NCBI GenBank assembly: GCA_051649245.1
Contig: JBOFGS010000019.1
Span: 1 to 64,000 of the forward strand
Reading direction: 5' to 3'
Length of the DNA: 64,000 nt
Source: Brevinema_A sp051649245
GTDB taxonomy: Bacteria; Spirochaetota; Brevinematia; Brevinematales; Brevinemataceae
The notes under the pieces are model-generated. The model did no database searches. It saw only the letters and a list, made by a program, of their open reading frames with translations, and was not told the origin of the DNA. The position numbers and the translations under genes are program-made. This document shows positions 26,240 to 35,017 of this stretch, one piece after another; within the stretch, counting starts at the first letter, position 1, and each line of letters begins with the position of its first letter.

Positions 26240-27658
26240 ATGGTAAAATATCCAATAAAATTTTTATTACCGAATAAAGATTACAAAAATGTTTCCGTGC
26301 ATTCGGATAACTTCCCTCAAGATATTGAGACATCTATGATTTATAACGAGAGAAATAACTGTTTCTCTACCACTATAGAACTTCCCGAAGGAACTTATAC
26401 TTATCGATTTAAAGCAGATGATGTATTCATTGACGATATATTAAGAGCTCCTTCAGGAGGAATAGCAACATTAATGCTTTGTAATGATGAGGGACTCTTT
26501 TTCGAATCAGACAAAGTTTTTATTAAAAATAACAGCATTATCTTGACACTTGGAATTGACAGTAACATTTGGGATTCAGCAATACTCAATATTCAAACAC
26601 TGCATGGCATTCAAACAATATCAGGATATCATGGATTTTTTGAAGGTGCTTTTGAATATCAGCATTTTACGGTTCCTATTCCTGATGAAGGAGTTTTGCT
26701 TGGATATTTTGAACTCACAAAGGAAGATGACCGTTTTTATCTTGGTGAAAACGGGATTAAAGAACAAGAATGGTCTATATCTCCTCTTGAAATATCAACA
26801 GAAAACATCAGCTCTATTTCTCAATATAATGATGTTGATATTGTTGCTTCTTATTATTTAACACAACCAAAAGTTATTCAAGAATTTGAAAAACATTATG
26901 ATTATTTTGATAAATTTCCTGTAGATTATTTAATAGGAGAAATTGAGACCAAATCAATACTTTTACAAAATCACAAATTATATCAAGACCATCCTCAAAA
27001 TCAAGCACTTGCTTGTTTATTGCGAGATATTTTCACAGAAAAAGAAGAAATTAGTCCGGGAATGGGTTTGCTAGGACGTTATACCTATGAATGCCTCCAA
27101 GACATTTCAACAATTCCTTTTACATTATCAGATGATGAGGTCTCGTTTTGGCATGTCTGTCGGCGTGATCTACTTACAGCAATGAGAGGAATTATATTCC
27201 AATTATTTTGTACTCTTAACCCAAAAATAATTTTTGGGGAAGAAATTGGTTTAGTCAAAACAGGATCAGAACGAAATATGTATTGGACGAAGACCAAATG
27301 GAATAAAGAACTCTACAATTTTTATGTCAAGCTCTTAAAATTACGAAAAAAATATCCTGTTCTAAGAAAAGGTGGTTTTCGTTTTGTTTTGCAAGATTGT
27401 GCGGTATGGGGTGTGGAACGTTTTATGTCCGGTGAAGATTCAATTTTTATCTTTGCCAATCACTCTAAACAAAATGTTGTGATTGATTTAACAAAAATCA
27501 TGAATCATTCCGGAGCAATTATTGAAATGCTAACAGACCATCCTTTGAAACGAAAAAGAGTCTGCACGTTGTTTGCTGATTCTGTAAGTGTCTTTAAAAT
27601 TAACGGTATCCATGTTCCTTTAAAAGAAACAGATGAAGAACTTATTGAAGAATACTAA
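26240..27658 (+). CDS. GH13 alpha-amylase-like protein lacking the catalytic barrel
   Basis: A 472-residue protein that starts with an early-set (CBM48/E-set-like) domain: FSTTIELPEGTYTYRFKADD, then a second beta-rich segment. It ends like a maltogenic amylase or neopullulanase: PKIIFGEEIGL, MYWTKTKWNKELYNFYVKLL, LRKKYPVLRKGGF, and a C-terminal beta-sandwich (SIFIFANHSKQNVVIDL). The region between (about 200-340) is too short for a barrel and shows none of the GH13 signatures (D-x-x-x-N-H, G-x-R-x-D with the nucleophile, E general acid, N-H-D). It is probably a non-catalytic glycan-binding or regulatory protein. I start at the ATG at 26240, where GGGG lies seven bases upstream. Its stop overlaps the convergent Xer gene by four bases. 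The glycogen synthase glgA is also in this window. Confidence 0.65.
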   Translation: MVKYPIKFLLPNKDYKNVSVHSDNFPQDIETSMIYNERNNCFSTTIELPEGTYTYRFKADDVFIDDILRAPSGGIATLMLCNDEGLFFESDKVFIKNNSIILTLGIDSNIWDSAILNIQTLHGIQTISGYHGFFEGAFEYQHFTVPIPDEGVLLGYFELTKEDDRFYLGENGIKEQEWSISPLEISTENISSISQYNDVDIVASYYLTQPKVIQEFEKHYDYFDKFPVDYLIGEIETKSILLQNHKLYQDHPQNQALACLLRDIFTEKEEISPGMGLLGRYTYECLQDISTIPFTLSDDEVSFWHVCRRDLLTAMRGIIFQLFCTLNPKIIFGEEIGLVKTGSERNMYWTKTKWNKELYNFYVKLLKLRKKYPVLRKGGFRFVLQDCAVWGVERFMSGEDSIFIFANHSKQNVVIDLTKIMNHSGAIIEMLTDHPLKRKRVCTLFADSVSVFKINGIHVPLKETDEELIEEY

Positions 27659-28557
27659 GCATCCTTTAGTGGATGGTATGTATTGATAGTTTTGATCAAC
27701 GAAGATTTATCTACGTGTGTGTAAATTTCTGTTGTCGAAAGATCTGCATGACCGAGTAATTCTTGAATAAGTCGAAGATCTGCACCATAGCTGAGCATAT
27801 GTGTTGCAAATGCATGTCTTAACATATGGGGATGAAGTGTTGTGACATTCAATGATTCTGAATATTGTCTAAGTACTTTCCAAATAAACATTCTTGATAC
27901 TTTTTTTCTAAATTTTGATGTAATCAAAAAATCACAACTAATATCTTGAAGATATTTATGTCGAATTGGGTAATATCTTTGTAACAATAAATAGAGGTTT
28001 GTTCCTATAGGAATAAGCCTTTCTTTGTTTCCTTTTCCTAAAACTCTGATGATTCTTTCTTCCAAATAGATAGAAGATAATTGCAAATCACAAAGTTCGC
28101 TCACTCTCAGCCCACATGAATAAAGCACTTCAAAAATGACAAGATCTCGTATTTTTTGAAAATACCGATGTGGATTTGGATCATCTAGATGGGCATCTAA
28201 ATAGTCAAATATTTTGTTCAGCTCCCCTTCACTAATGATACTGGGTAGTGTTTGATTCATTTTTGGAGATTCAATAAGATCCATAGGATTGTCTTCACGA
28301 AGTTGTAAGCGAACCAGATCTTTATAAAACGATCGAAAACAAGAGATTTTACGTGCTATTGATTTACTGTCAAGATCATTTTTTTGTCTAATATAAACTA
28401 AAAAATCAAAAATTTCATCAGAAGTTGCAGAGATGATATCTTTTTGAAGATAGACAAAAAATTCTTCTAGATCATGTGTATACGCAATAATAGTATTAAC
28501 AGCATTATGTTTTTCATAACGCAGACGGCGGAGATAATTTTGGATAGACAGGGACAT
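27655..28557 (-). CDS. XerC/XerD-family tyrosine recombinase
   Basis: A 300-residue site-specific recombinase, the length of XerC/XerD. The SAM-like N-terminal DNA-binding domain (residues 1-90) is followed by the catalytic domain with Arg151 (SCGLRVSELCDL), Lys near 175 (LGKGNKER), His244 and Arg247 (HPHMLRHAF), His270 (ELLGHADLSTTEIY) and nucleophile Tyr279. All catalytic residues are intact. It most likely resolves chromosome dimers at a dif site. Whether it is XerC or XerD cannot be decided, and no dif site was recognised nearby. It is not associated with integron or phage genes. Confidence 0.88.
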   Translation of the reverse strand: MSLSIQNYLRRLRYEKHNAVNTIIAYTHDLEEFFVYLQKDIISATSDEIFDFLVYIRQKNDLDSKSIARKISCFRSFYKDLVRLQLREDNPMDLIESPKMNQTLPSIISEGELNKIFDYLDAHLDDPNPHRYFQKIRDLVIFEVLYSCGLRVSELCDLQLSSIYLEERIIRVLGKGNKERLIPIGTNLYLLLQRYYPIRHKYLQDISCDFLITSKFRKKVSRMFIWKVLRQYSESLNVTTLHPHMLRHAFATHMLSYGADLRLIQELLGHADLSTTEIYTHVDKSSLIKTINTYHPLKDA

Positions 28558-28626
28558 GACAGATCCTTAAAAAAATATTCACTTAGACTTTGTTTCGGAA
28601 AAATAGAAAAAAATATGATATTTTTC

Positions 28627-28653
28627 TAAAAATTTTCTTAAAAATTCCGATAT
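28627..28653 (+). promoter_or_regulatory. Sigma-28-type promoter of flhO/flgF
   Basis: TAAA (28627-28630), 15 bases, TCCGATAT (28646-28653); differs from the Bacillus SigD form GCCGATAT only at the first base. It is 45 bases before the start codon. Confidence 0.75.
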
Positions 28654-28697
28654 TTATTATAGAGACAGAATGTTTTATGAAAGAGAAGGAATAAAAT

Positions 28698-29534
28698 ATG
28701 GTTAAAGGTCTATACACAGGAGCAAGTGGCATGCTTGCTCTGCAAGAGTCGATGAATTCAATTTCTCAAAATTTATCCAATGTTAACACAGATGGATACA
28801 AAAGAGAAAGTGCCATCATGAAGTCATTTCCGGAAATGCTGGCACGACGTGTAAACGATGAAGGACAAGTGAAATTTCCTTTAGGATCATACGATAAAGC
28901 TCCTATTGCCGGAAAAATTGGAACAGGTGTTGAATATAATGAATCATTCATTCGTTTTGATCAAGGAAGCCTCATGCAGACAAATTCAGAATTTGATTTT
29001 GCGATTGAAGGAAAAGGATTTTTTACGATCGAAACACCAAACGGTATTCGTTATGCTCGAAACGGTTCTTTTACTGTTAATGGGGATGGATTTGTCGTAG
29101 ATACAAAAGGAAACTATCTTCTTGGAACAGAAGGTCGACTCCGTGTTGCACGAAACAATTTTAAAGTAGATAAGGATGCAAATATCACGATAAATGCTGG
29201 CATCAATCATAATGAGTTTACATCTATGTCCAGTAATTCTTGGGCAAATGAAATGTCTCTTGGCAAGTTAAAAATTGTTGATTTCAAGCACGATAGATAC
29301 TTGACTCGTGAAGGACATCATTTATATGCTGAAACAAAATTTTCAGGATCTCCTGAAGATTTAGAAAATCCAAAAGTGTTACAAGGATTTCTTGAAAAAT
29401 CTAACGTTCAAGCTGTTGATGAAATGGTGAAAATGATCGAAGTCCAACGGCTTTATGAAGCCAATCAAAAAGTCATGCAAACAGAAGACGATCTTATCGG
29501 TCAAGCCGTGAATAAGGTCATGAGGACTGTATAA
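28698..29534 (+). CDS. Flagellar rod protein FlhO/FlgF type
   Basis: A 278-residue rod/hook-family protein with VKGLYTGASGMLALQESMNSISQNLSNVNTDGYKRESA split by the usual motif spacing, the central YARNGSFTVNGDG motif, and the C-terminal helix EMVKMIEVQRLYEANQKVMQTEDDLI. It belongs to the proximal-rod FlgF group, called FlhO in spirochaetes. Only limited sequence separates FlgF from FlgG, but a second FlgG-type protein in the same window and the divergent central region support FlhO/FlgF. AGAGAAGGA precedes the ATG. Monocistronic, with terminator at 29550. Confidence 0.88.
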   Translation: MVKGLYTGASGMLALQESMNSISQNLSNVNTDGYKRESAIMKSFPEMLARRVNDEGQVKFPLGSYDKAPIAGKIGTGVEYNESFIRFDQGSLMQTNSEFDFAIEGKGFFTIETPNGIRYARNGSFTVNGDGFVVDTKGNYLLGTEGRLRVARNNFKVDKDANITINAGINHNEFTSMSSNSWANEMSLGKLKIVDFKHDRYLTREGHHLYAETKFSGSPEDLENPKVLQGFLEKSNVQAVDEMVKMIEVQRLYEANQKVMQTEDDLIGQAVNKVMRTV

Positions 29535-29549
29535 AGCATCACTAACAAT

Positions 29550-29573
29550 GCCCCTTCTAGGGGCTGTTTTTAA
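29550..29573 (+). terminator. Terminator of flhO/flgF
   Basis: GC-rich hairpin GCCCC-TTCTA-GGGGC followed by TGTTTTT. Confidence 0.85.
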
Positions 29574-29631
29574 TTAACTGCTTAATGATTAAAAATTGAA
29601 AAAAAAATAAGTCTTATATATAATAAGATCT

Positions 29632-30939
29632 ATGAAACAAAAAAAACAATTTTATGATATGTTTCCTCTGTCGTCGTATTTAGCTTTTCATCGATTGCTT
29701 CCAAAATCAAATCATTCGGGTACAATGCTTTTACCAAAGCTTGCATTTTTATCTATTGTGGTGGGGGTAGCTGCATCGATCTTGATTTTATCATTAGCAA
29801 ATGGTCTTCATCATAATCAGCTCACACGGTTAGCAGGTCAAGACGCACATGTGTCCGTTATTTCTATTGGTCAAGGGATTCCGGCTTATGAAGAATTAAT
29901 TGCTCGAATAAAACAAAAACCATGTGTTGTCACTGCTTATCCATACACACAACATGAAGCCCTTTTAAAATCATATTCGGAAACAAAAGGTATTATTCTG
30001 AGAAGTCTACCAAAATCATTTATTAATGACATTGATTTTAATGGTATGTTCAGACTTCATGCAGGAGTATGGAGTTTTGATCAGTCGAGATCTATAACCA
30101 TTGGTAAAGAATTAGCTGATAACTATAGTTTATTTGTTGGCGAATCAATTGATATTTTAGCTTATGACGATGTATTTGGCTCAACAACCTATCGATTTAA
30201 AATAGTAGGTATTTTTACAGTCGAGGATAGTCTGATCTCTACATCTGTTGGTTTTATCAATATAGACGATGCTGTTGAGATATTTGGGACAAAAGGCTAC
30301 ATCCAAAATATTGGCATACGTATCAAAGATTATATGAATGTACAAAAATACTACGCCCCCCTAAAAGAAATAATCCCTTACAACATAAAAACATGGCAAT
30401 TAGAAAATCTTAATACATTACTTGCACTTGAAAATGACAAAAGAGTCATCCAAGTAGTATTAATCATCTTTTTTTGTGTTGCTTTTTTTGCTATTTTGTC
30501 TGTTATGACAGCGTTAGTGGCTGACAAAAGAGAAGAGATCGCATTGCTAAAAGCACTGGGGATAACCCCAAATGATAATTTTATTTCTTTTATTTATACG
30601 GGATTATTTTTAGGGATTTCAGGATCATTGATAGGTATCATTATTGGTCTGCTGATAAGTATTTCTTTTAATAAAATAATAAAAATCATTGAATGGATTG
30701 TAAACAACATTATCATCAAGCCACTATCGTTATTAAGTGATGACTTATCATACGGGACATTTACTTTTCTCAACCAATCCGTTTATTATTTAAAAGAATT
30801 TCCTATATTGATCAAAGGTGGTGATATTATTTTTGTGGCATCTATTGCTATTACTTGTACGTTATTAGCTGCCATTTATCCGGCATTTGTATCCAAAAAT
30901 TACCGTCCTGCAGAAATTCTCCGAAAAAGAGCAGATTGA
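29632..30939 (+). CDS. Lipoprotein-release ABC transporter permease (LolC/LolE type)
   Basis: A 435-residue permease with the MacB/LolCE architecture: a first membrane helix (about 34-54), a periplasmic domain of about 210 residues, then three helices after residue 275 containing VADKREEIALLKALGITPND, the family's cytoplasmic coupling segment. With the ATPase gene next door it should form a complex that extracts lipoproteins from the inner membrane. Only one permease is present in this operon, suggesting a homodimer or a partner elsewhere. The LolD-like gene begins eight bases after its stop. Confidence 0.88.
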   Translation: MKQKKQFYDMFPLSSYLAFHRLLPKSNHSGTMLLPKLAFLSIVVGVAASILILSLANGLHHNQLTRLAGQDAHVSVISIGQGIPAYEELIARIKQKPCVVTAYPYTQHEALLKSYSETKGIILRSLPKSFINDIDFNGMFRLHAGVWSFDQSRSITIGKELADNYSLFVGESIDILAYDDVFGSTTYRFKIVGIFTVEDSLISTSVGFINIDDAVEIFGTKGYIQNIGIRIKDYMNVQKYYAPLKEIIPYNIKTWQLENLNTLLALENDKRVIQVVLIIFFCVAFFAILSVMTALVADKREEIALLKALGITPNDNFISFIYTGLFLGISGSLIGIIIGLLISISFNKIIKIIEWIVNNIIIKPLSLLSDDLSYGTFTFLNQSVYYLKEFPILIKGGDIIFVASIAITCTLLAAIYPAFVSKNYRPAEILRKRAD

Positions 30940-30947
30940 GGAATAAT

Positions 30948-31607
30948 ATGTTAAAAGCCTACCATCTTGCCAAAACGTATCGTCATCCTATAGAACCTGT
31001 TTCTGTATTTAAAAATTTATCAATAGAAATAACAAAAGGCGAATCAGTTGCTATTGTTGGAGAAAGTGGTCGAGGAAAGACAACGTTATTATATAGTTTA
31101 TCCGGATTAGATCATTTAGATCAAGGTGAAATTTGGGTTAATGGAATCCGTATTGATGAATTGCCCGAACAATCACTGTCATTATTTCGGTCTAAGTATT
31201 TTGGATTTGTGTTTCAGCATCATTTTTTATTGAATGATCTCACGGCATTTGAAAATGCATTGATTCCTCTCAGAATCAGTAAATCAATGACTAAAGAAAA
31301 AATAGAATATGTAAGATATTTATTTGATCATCTTAACATAGGACATCGAATTCACCACAGACCTGAAGAAATGTCTGGTGGTGAATGTCAGAGGGTTGCC
31401 ATTATTAGAGCATTATCGAACAATCCATTAATTATTTTTGCCGATGAACCGACAGGAAGTTTAGATACAAAAAACGCTCATTATTTAGAAGAACTATTGT
31501 TTACTGTTCTCAAAGAGCAGCAGACAACATTATTAATTTCAACCCACAATGAGCGATTGGCAAGTCATTGCAATCGTATTGAATCAATTGATCAATTAGA
31601 ACAGTAG
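30948..31607 (+). CDS. lolD: Lipoprotein-release ABC transporter ATPase (LolD type)
   Basis: A 219-residue ABC ATPase of the LolD/MacB group. It has Walker A GESGRGKTT (Arg replaces the more usual Ser), the Q-loop FVFQHHFLLNDLTAFEN, signature MSGGECQRVAIIRAL, Walker B IIFADEPTGSLD and switch His in LISTHNERLA. The ATG at 30948 with GAGG upstream is the true start; longer frames overlap the permease. The FQHH-LLND-TA-EN segment is characteristic of the LolD branch. It is followed eleven bases later by ispE. Confidence 0.9.
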   Translation: MLKAYHLAKTYRHPIEPVSVFKNLSIEITKGESVAIVGESGRGKTTLLYSLSGLDHLDQGEIWVNGIRIDELPEQSLSLFRSKYFGFVFQHHFLLNDLTAFENALIPLRISKSMTKEKIEYVRYLFDHLNIGHRIHHRPEEMSGGECQRVAIIRALSNNPLIIFADEPTGSLDTKNAHYLEELLFTVLKEQQTTLLISTHNERLASHCNRIESIDQLEQ

Positions 31608-31617
31608 GTAGCTCATC

Positions 31618-32460
31618 ATGACAGAGACATTTGTTTCCACATCAAAAATAAATTTATTTTTGAATATCACAGGAAAAGATCCTTATGATGGGTATCATTT
31701 GATCGAAAGTATTTTTTGTGAGATTCCTTGGGGAGATGATTTTGTTATTGAAGATTCTGAAAAAGATAAGGTTATCTTCATAAATGCAGATATTCCACAA
31801 CAAAACACTGTTTTTAAAACATTATCATTATTTAAAGAAAAATATCATATCAATGATCATTTTAAAATTTCAGTGACTAAAAATACCCCTATGGGAGCAG
31901 GATTAGGTTCAGGATCTGGCGATGCTGGAGCATTATTAAAATGGTTGTGTAAAAGATATAATATTTTTATATTAGATTGTCTTGATATTGCTACTCAAGT
32001 AGGTAGTGATGTTTCGTTTTTTCTTTACGGTGGTAATGCTTTTGTATCGGGAAAAGGAGAAAAAATTACGCCACTTAAAGGGCAACTCAGTCAAGATGTT
32101 CATGGATTAATCGTATTTCCAAATATTCATTCCAGCACAAAAACAGCATTCCAACATATTTCTCATAAAATTGGTATCAATACTCATCAAGAAAAAATAG
32201 ATTTTTTTATCAAAAATCATATTTGGGGACTTGACAATTTAAAAAAAATGATTTATAATATATTCGATGATGAGTTAGATTCTATCAATCGACCATTAAA
32301 AGAGATCAAGAATTACTTGACATATATACTTTCGCCGTCGTATATTTTTATGACAGGTAGTGGATCTAGTTTTGTATTATTATTTAATAGTGTGTCCGAT
32401 CTACGGAAAGCAAGGTTAAGCTTAAACCAGGTAAAAAGTTATTCAACGCATTTTATGTGA
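31618..32460 (+). CDS. ispE: 4-diphosphocytidyl-2-C-methyl-D-erythritol kinase
   Basis: GHMP-family kinase of the MEP isoprenoid pathway. It has the substrate-site start STSKINLFLNITGKDPYDGYH, the glycine-rich ATP loop VTKNTPMGAGLGSGSGDAG, and the third motif MTGSGSSFVLLFN. At 280 residues it is typical. It is placed between lolD and spoVG; ispE-spoVG adjacency is common in several phyla. dxs and ispG are elsewhere in the window. Confidence 0.92.
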   Translation: MTETFVSTSKINLFLNITGKDPYDGYHLIESIFCEIPWGDDFVIEDSEKDKVIFINADIPQQNTVFKTLSLFKEKYHINDHFKISVTKNTPMGAGLGSGSGDAGALLKWLCKRYNIFILDCLDIATQVGSDVSFFLYGGNAFVSGKGEKITPLKGQLSQDVHGLIVFPNIHSSTKTAFQHISHKIGINTHQEKIDFFIKNHIWGLDNLKKMIYNIFDDELDSINRPLKEIKNYLTYILSPSYIFMTGSGSSFVLLFNSVSDLRKARLSLNQVKSYSTHFM

Positions 32461-32492
32461 TACCCATCTTTGTGATGTGGAAGGAGCTTATC

Positions 32493-32747
32493 ATGGAAAT
32501 TACAGATATCCGTATTAAAAAAGTCGAAGGTGAAGCTAACAAATTACAAGCATATGCTTCTGTAACCTTTGATGATAGTTTTGTGATTCATAACATCAAA
32601 ATTATTGATGGTCGTGAGGGATTGTTTATCGCAATGCCATCTCGCAAAACAAGAAGTGGAGAGCTTAAAGATGTAGCTCATCCAATAAATTCAGAATTCC
32701 GTGATCGTATGCAGAATGCTATTCTTGAAGCATATCACGCAGAATAA
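32493..32747 (+). CDS. spoVG: SpoVG regulator
   Basis: An 84-residue site-specific nucleic-acid-binding protein. The start MEITDIRIKKVEGEANKLQA, the middle IIDGREGLFIAMPSRKT and the end AHPINSEFRDRMQNAILEAY are the whole-family signature. In spirochaetes, SpoVG binds DNA and RNA and regulates gene expression; targets here are unknown. AAGGAG precedes the ATG at 32493; the frame upstream belongs to the ispE end. Confidence 0.95.
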   Translation: MEITDIRIKKVEGEANKLQAYASVTFDDSFVIHNIKIIDGREGLFIAMPSRKTRSGELKDVAHPINSEFRDRMQNAILEAYHAE

Positions 32748-32774
32748 AGAATTATAAAGTAATAATTTACTTTT

Positions 32775-32846
32775 TGGGGTGTAGCCAAGTGGTAAGGCAT
32801 CGGTTTTTGGTACCGACATTCGGTGGTTCGATCCCATCCACCCCAG
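32775..32846 (+). tRNA. tRNA-Gln (anticodon TTG)
   Basis: Cloverleaf readable: acceptor TGGGGTG pairs with CACCCCA, D-arm GCC-AAGTGGTAA-GGC, anticodon stem TCGGT/ACCGA with loop TTTTGGT (anticodon TTG), T-arm GGTGG-TTCGATC-CCATC. The discriminator is G and CCA is not encoded, so a CCA-adding enzyme is needed. Confidence 0.95.
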
Positions 32847-32850
32847 ATAT

Positions 32851-32894
32851 AATAGTAAAAAAGAGTTCGAATATTCGAACTCTTTTTTACTATT
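32851..32894. terminator. 44-base perfect palindrome, bidirectional terminator
   Basis: Two 22-base arms without a mismatch and with A6/T6 tracts, immediately behind tRNA-Gln. It is a very strong terminator or transcript-end structure. Confidence 0.85.
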
Positions 32895-32904
32895 ATTCCG
32901 ATAT

Positions 32905-32932
32905 TTGCTCAACATTCCCTTGAAAATATAAT
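32905..32932 (+). promoter_or_regulatory. Promoter of prs
   Basis: TTGCTC (32905-32910), 16-base spacer, TATAAT (32927-32932), 38 bases before the prs ATG. Confidence 0.55.
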
Positions 32933-32970
32933 TAATACAATATGCAACAATCTCTTTTAAGGAGTACTTT

Positions 32971-33948
32971 ATGCCTCATAATCGTAATGGAATCACCATT
33001 ATTTCAGGTCGAAGTAATATCAATTTAGCCAAAAATATTGCTTCTTATATGGGGATATCATTAACGGAAACCTTTATTACAGAGTTTGCAGATGAAGAAA
33101 TATTTGTTCGTATCGAAGAAGATGTTCGTGGAAAACATGTTTTTGTCATCCAACCAACATCCAATCCCGGTCATAAACATATTTTTGAACTATTGGTAAT
33201 TGTTGATGCTTTAAAAAGAGCGTCTGCTGGAAACATAACCGCTGTCATGCCTTATTATGGGTACGCTCGTCAAGAAAGAAAATCAGAATCTCGTGTTCCT
33301 ATTACAGCAAAATTAGTTGCCAATCTGCTTGTTGAGGCAGGAGTTGATCGTGTTGTAACAATGGATTTGCATGCAGCGGCAATTCAAGGATTTTTTGATA
33401 TTCCTGTTGATCATTTATATGCATCCTCAATTTTTAATCATTATACAAAAAAAACACTCAAAGCTAACAGTGATTGGACTGTTGTTTCTCCTGATGTTGG
33501 AGGATTAGAGCGTGCTCGCTATCTTGCAAAAACGCTTGGAGCTGAGATTGCTGTTTTTGATAAAAGACGTGAGAAAAAAAACAAAGCAGAAATTTTGAAT
33601 TTAATTGGAGATGTTGTCGACAAAAACACTATTTTGATTGATGATATGATCGATACAGCAGGAACCATCTGTCAAGCAGCAGATCGTTTAAAAAAACTTG
33701 GAGCAAAAGAAGTGCATATTATGGCAACTCACGGTATTTTGTCTCAACAAGCTTGCCAACGCCTCAAAGAATGTTCTGCTCATTCTATTATTGTGACAGA
33801 TACAATTGAAATTAACGAAGAAAAAAAAGCGATCTTAGGAACAAAATTAAATATTCTTAGTGTTTCAGAATTATTTGGTGAATGTATTGAACGTATTTAT
33901 TCCAACAGATCAATCAGCAACTTATTCCAACAAACAAAAAAAGTCTAA
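32971..33948 (+). CDS. prs: Ribose-phosphate pyrophosphokinase
   Basis: Makes PRPP from ribose-5-phosphate and ATP for nucleotide, histidine and tryptophan synthesis. The 325-residue enzyme has the N-terminal ISGRSNINLAKNIA, the ATP loop RQERKSESRVPITAK, the metal/PRPP site VVTMDLHAAAIQGFFDIP, and the ribose-phosphate loop TILIDDMIDTAGTI. All catalytic segments are intact. AAGGAG precedes the ATG. Expressed from its own promoter and ended by a terminator shared with the convergent gene. Confidence 0.97.
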   Translation: MPHNRNGITIISGRSNINLAKNIASYMGISLTETFITEFADEEIFVRIEEDVRGKHVFVIQPTSNPGHKHIFELLVIVDALKRASAGNITAVMPYYGYARQERKSESRVPITAKLVANLLVEAGVDRVVTMDLHAAAIQGFFDIPVDHLYASSIFNHYTKKTLKANSDWTVVSPDVGGLERARYLAKTLGAEIAVFDKRREKKNKAEILNLIGDVVDKNTILIDDMIDTAGTICQAADRLKKLGAKEVHIMATHGILSQQACQRLKECSAHSIIVTDTIEINEEKKAILGTKLNILSVSELFGECIERIYSNRSISNLFQQTKKV

Positions 33949-33950
33949 AC

Positions 33951-33982
33951 AAAAACTCCCCATTAAACATGGGGAGTTTTTT
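33951..33982. terminator. Bidirectional terminator behind prs
   Basis: AAAAACTCCCC / GGGGAGTTTTT stem, nine-base loop. It overlaps the stop of the convergent TyrA-like gene. Confidence 0.85.
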
Positions 33983-34829
33983 ATATTCGATTTTTAAATT
34001 TTTTTGCAGATTTAATATAGAAAGAAATAGCTTCTGTGTTTTCATCATCAATCATTTGATGAATCGTATCAATTTCACGTTTTATAAAAGAAAGAGTACG
34101 CATGATATTGTCCCGATTAGAGACAAGATTTTTTGCAATCTCATCCGGCTCATAAGCAACAGGTGAAACAAAATTGCGTAGTTGTTTATTATAAAAGCCA
34201 AAAAATAAAGTGTCTGCCCAACTGTCTTTTTGAAGAATATGAGAATAAATAGTAGCAATCATATTTGGTGTTTGCATTGTCGTAGCAAAAATTTCATCAA
34301 AAAATTCAGCTGATGTGGGAATAATTTTCGCATCAAACAATCCCCAAAAAGACTTCATATTATTTAATAGTTCTGTTGAATTATCTGAAATAATAGCAAT
34401 GATTTTATCTTTAAAAATAGTATGCCGTACCCCTACAGGAAGTTCATCAAGAAAAATATAAGCACTCACATAGGGATTTGGAGGAGATAAAATGTTTTTG
34501 GTTTGTTCATAATAATAATTTTTAACATGTTGAAAATCAATAATAACGGTTTCGGATTCTAGATAATTTTCTATTTTTTCAAGGATCAGTAATGTGTCTT
34601 TTCCATTTTTGTCTAAAATTAAATAATCAGCTTCTTCATATATGAGTGATTTTCGTTGAGGTAAAGAGTCAAGGTATCCTTCTTTATGTGCTTGAATAAA
34701 TTGATCTTCTGTCAGATCAGGACAAAAAATTTGGCATTTTGGAAATTTTGAACGAATTCCTTCTGCAATTGATGCAGTCATATTATTCCACCCATGAATA
34801 ACGACTTTATTTATACATAATTGAGACAT
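33981..34829 (-). CDS. Prephenate-dehydrogenase-like protein with altered nucleotide site
   Basis: A 282-residue protein with the layout of TyrA: a first beta-strand and turn (INKVVIHGWNNMTASIAEGI), an Asp-ending second strand (QIFCPDLTE), a YLILDK strand where TyrA has the LA-P motif, ETVIIDFQHVK where TyrA has DVGSVK, and a helical C-terminal half with a MIATIYSHIL segment. The glycine-rich G-x-G-x-x-G loop is GWNNMT, so normal NAD(P) binding is unlikely. It could be a pseudoenzyme or a distant relative. I start at the ATG at 34829, after a GGAG and a ten-T spacer; the ATG at 34853 lies before the ribosome-binding site. No aromatic biosynthesis genes are near. Confidence 0.5.
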   Translation of the reverse strand: MSQLCINKVVIHGWNNMTASIAEGIRSKFPKCQIFCPDLTEDQFIQAHKEGYLDSLPQRKSLIYEEADYLILDKNGKDTLLILEKIENYLESETVIIDFQHVKNYYYEQTKNILSPPNPYVSAYIFLDELPVGVRHTIFKDKIIAIISDNSTELLNNMKSFWGLFDAKIIPTSAEFFDEIFATTMQTPNMIATIYSHILQKDSWADTLFFGFYNKQLRNFVSPVAYEPDEIAKNLVSNRDNIMRTLSFIKREIDTIHQMIDDENTEAISFYIKSAKKFKNRI

Positions 34830-34922
34830 AAAAAAAAAACTCCATATAAACATATTAACTATTATTATTTATTGTATTAAATTTTATCAAAAAAAGCAAC
34901 ACATTGCATAAAGTATTTTCTA

Positions 34923-34950
34923 TTGACAAATGATTATAGTCAGTTATAAT
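34923..34950 (+). promoter_or_regulatory. Strong promoter of the 35.0 kb-ftsW operon
   Basis: Consensus boxes TTGACA (34923-34928) and TATAAT (34945-34950) with a 16-base spacer. Confidence 0.8.
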
Positions 34951-35017
34951 GCTTTATTTTGCAAGAATTTTATAAATAAGTTATACTATGATATGAATTT
35001 TATAAGTAGAGGTTATC

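Noticed and set aside
28558..28626. Possible dif site near the Xer recombinase
   Set aside because: No sequence resembling the 28-base dif consensus with two arms and a central six bases was found.
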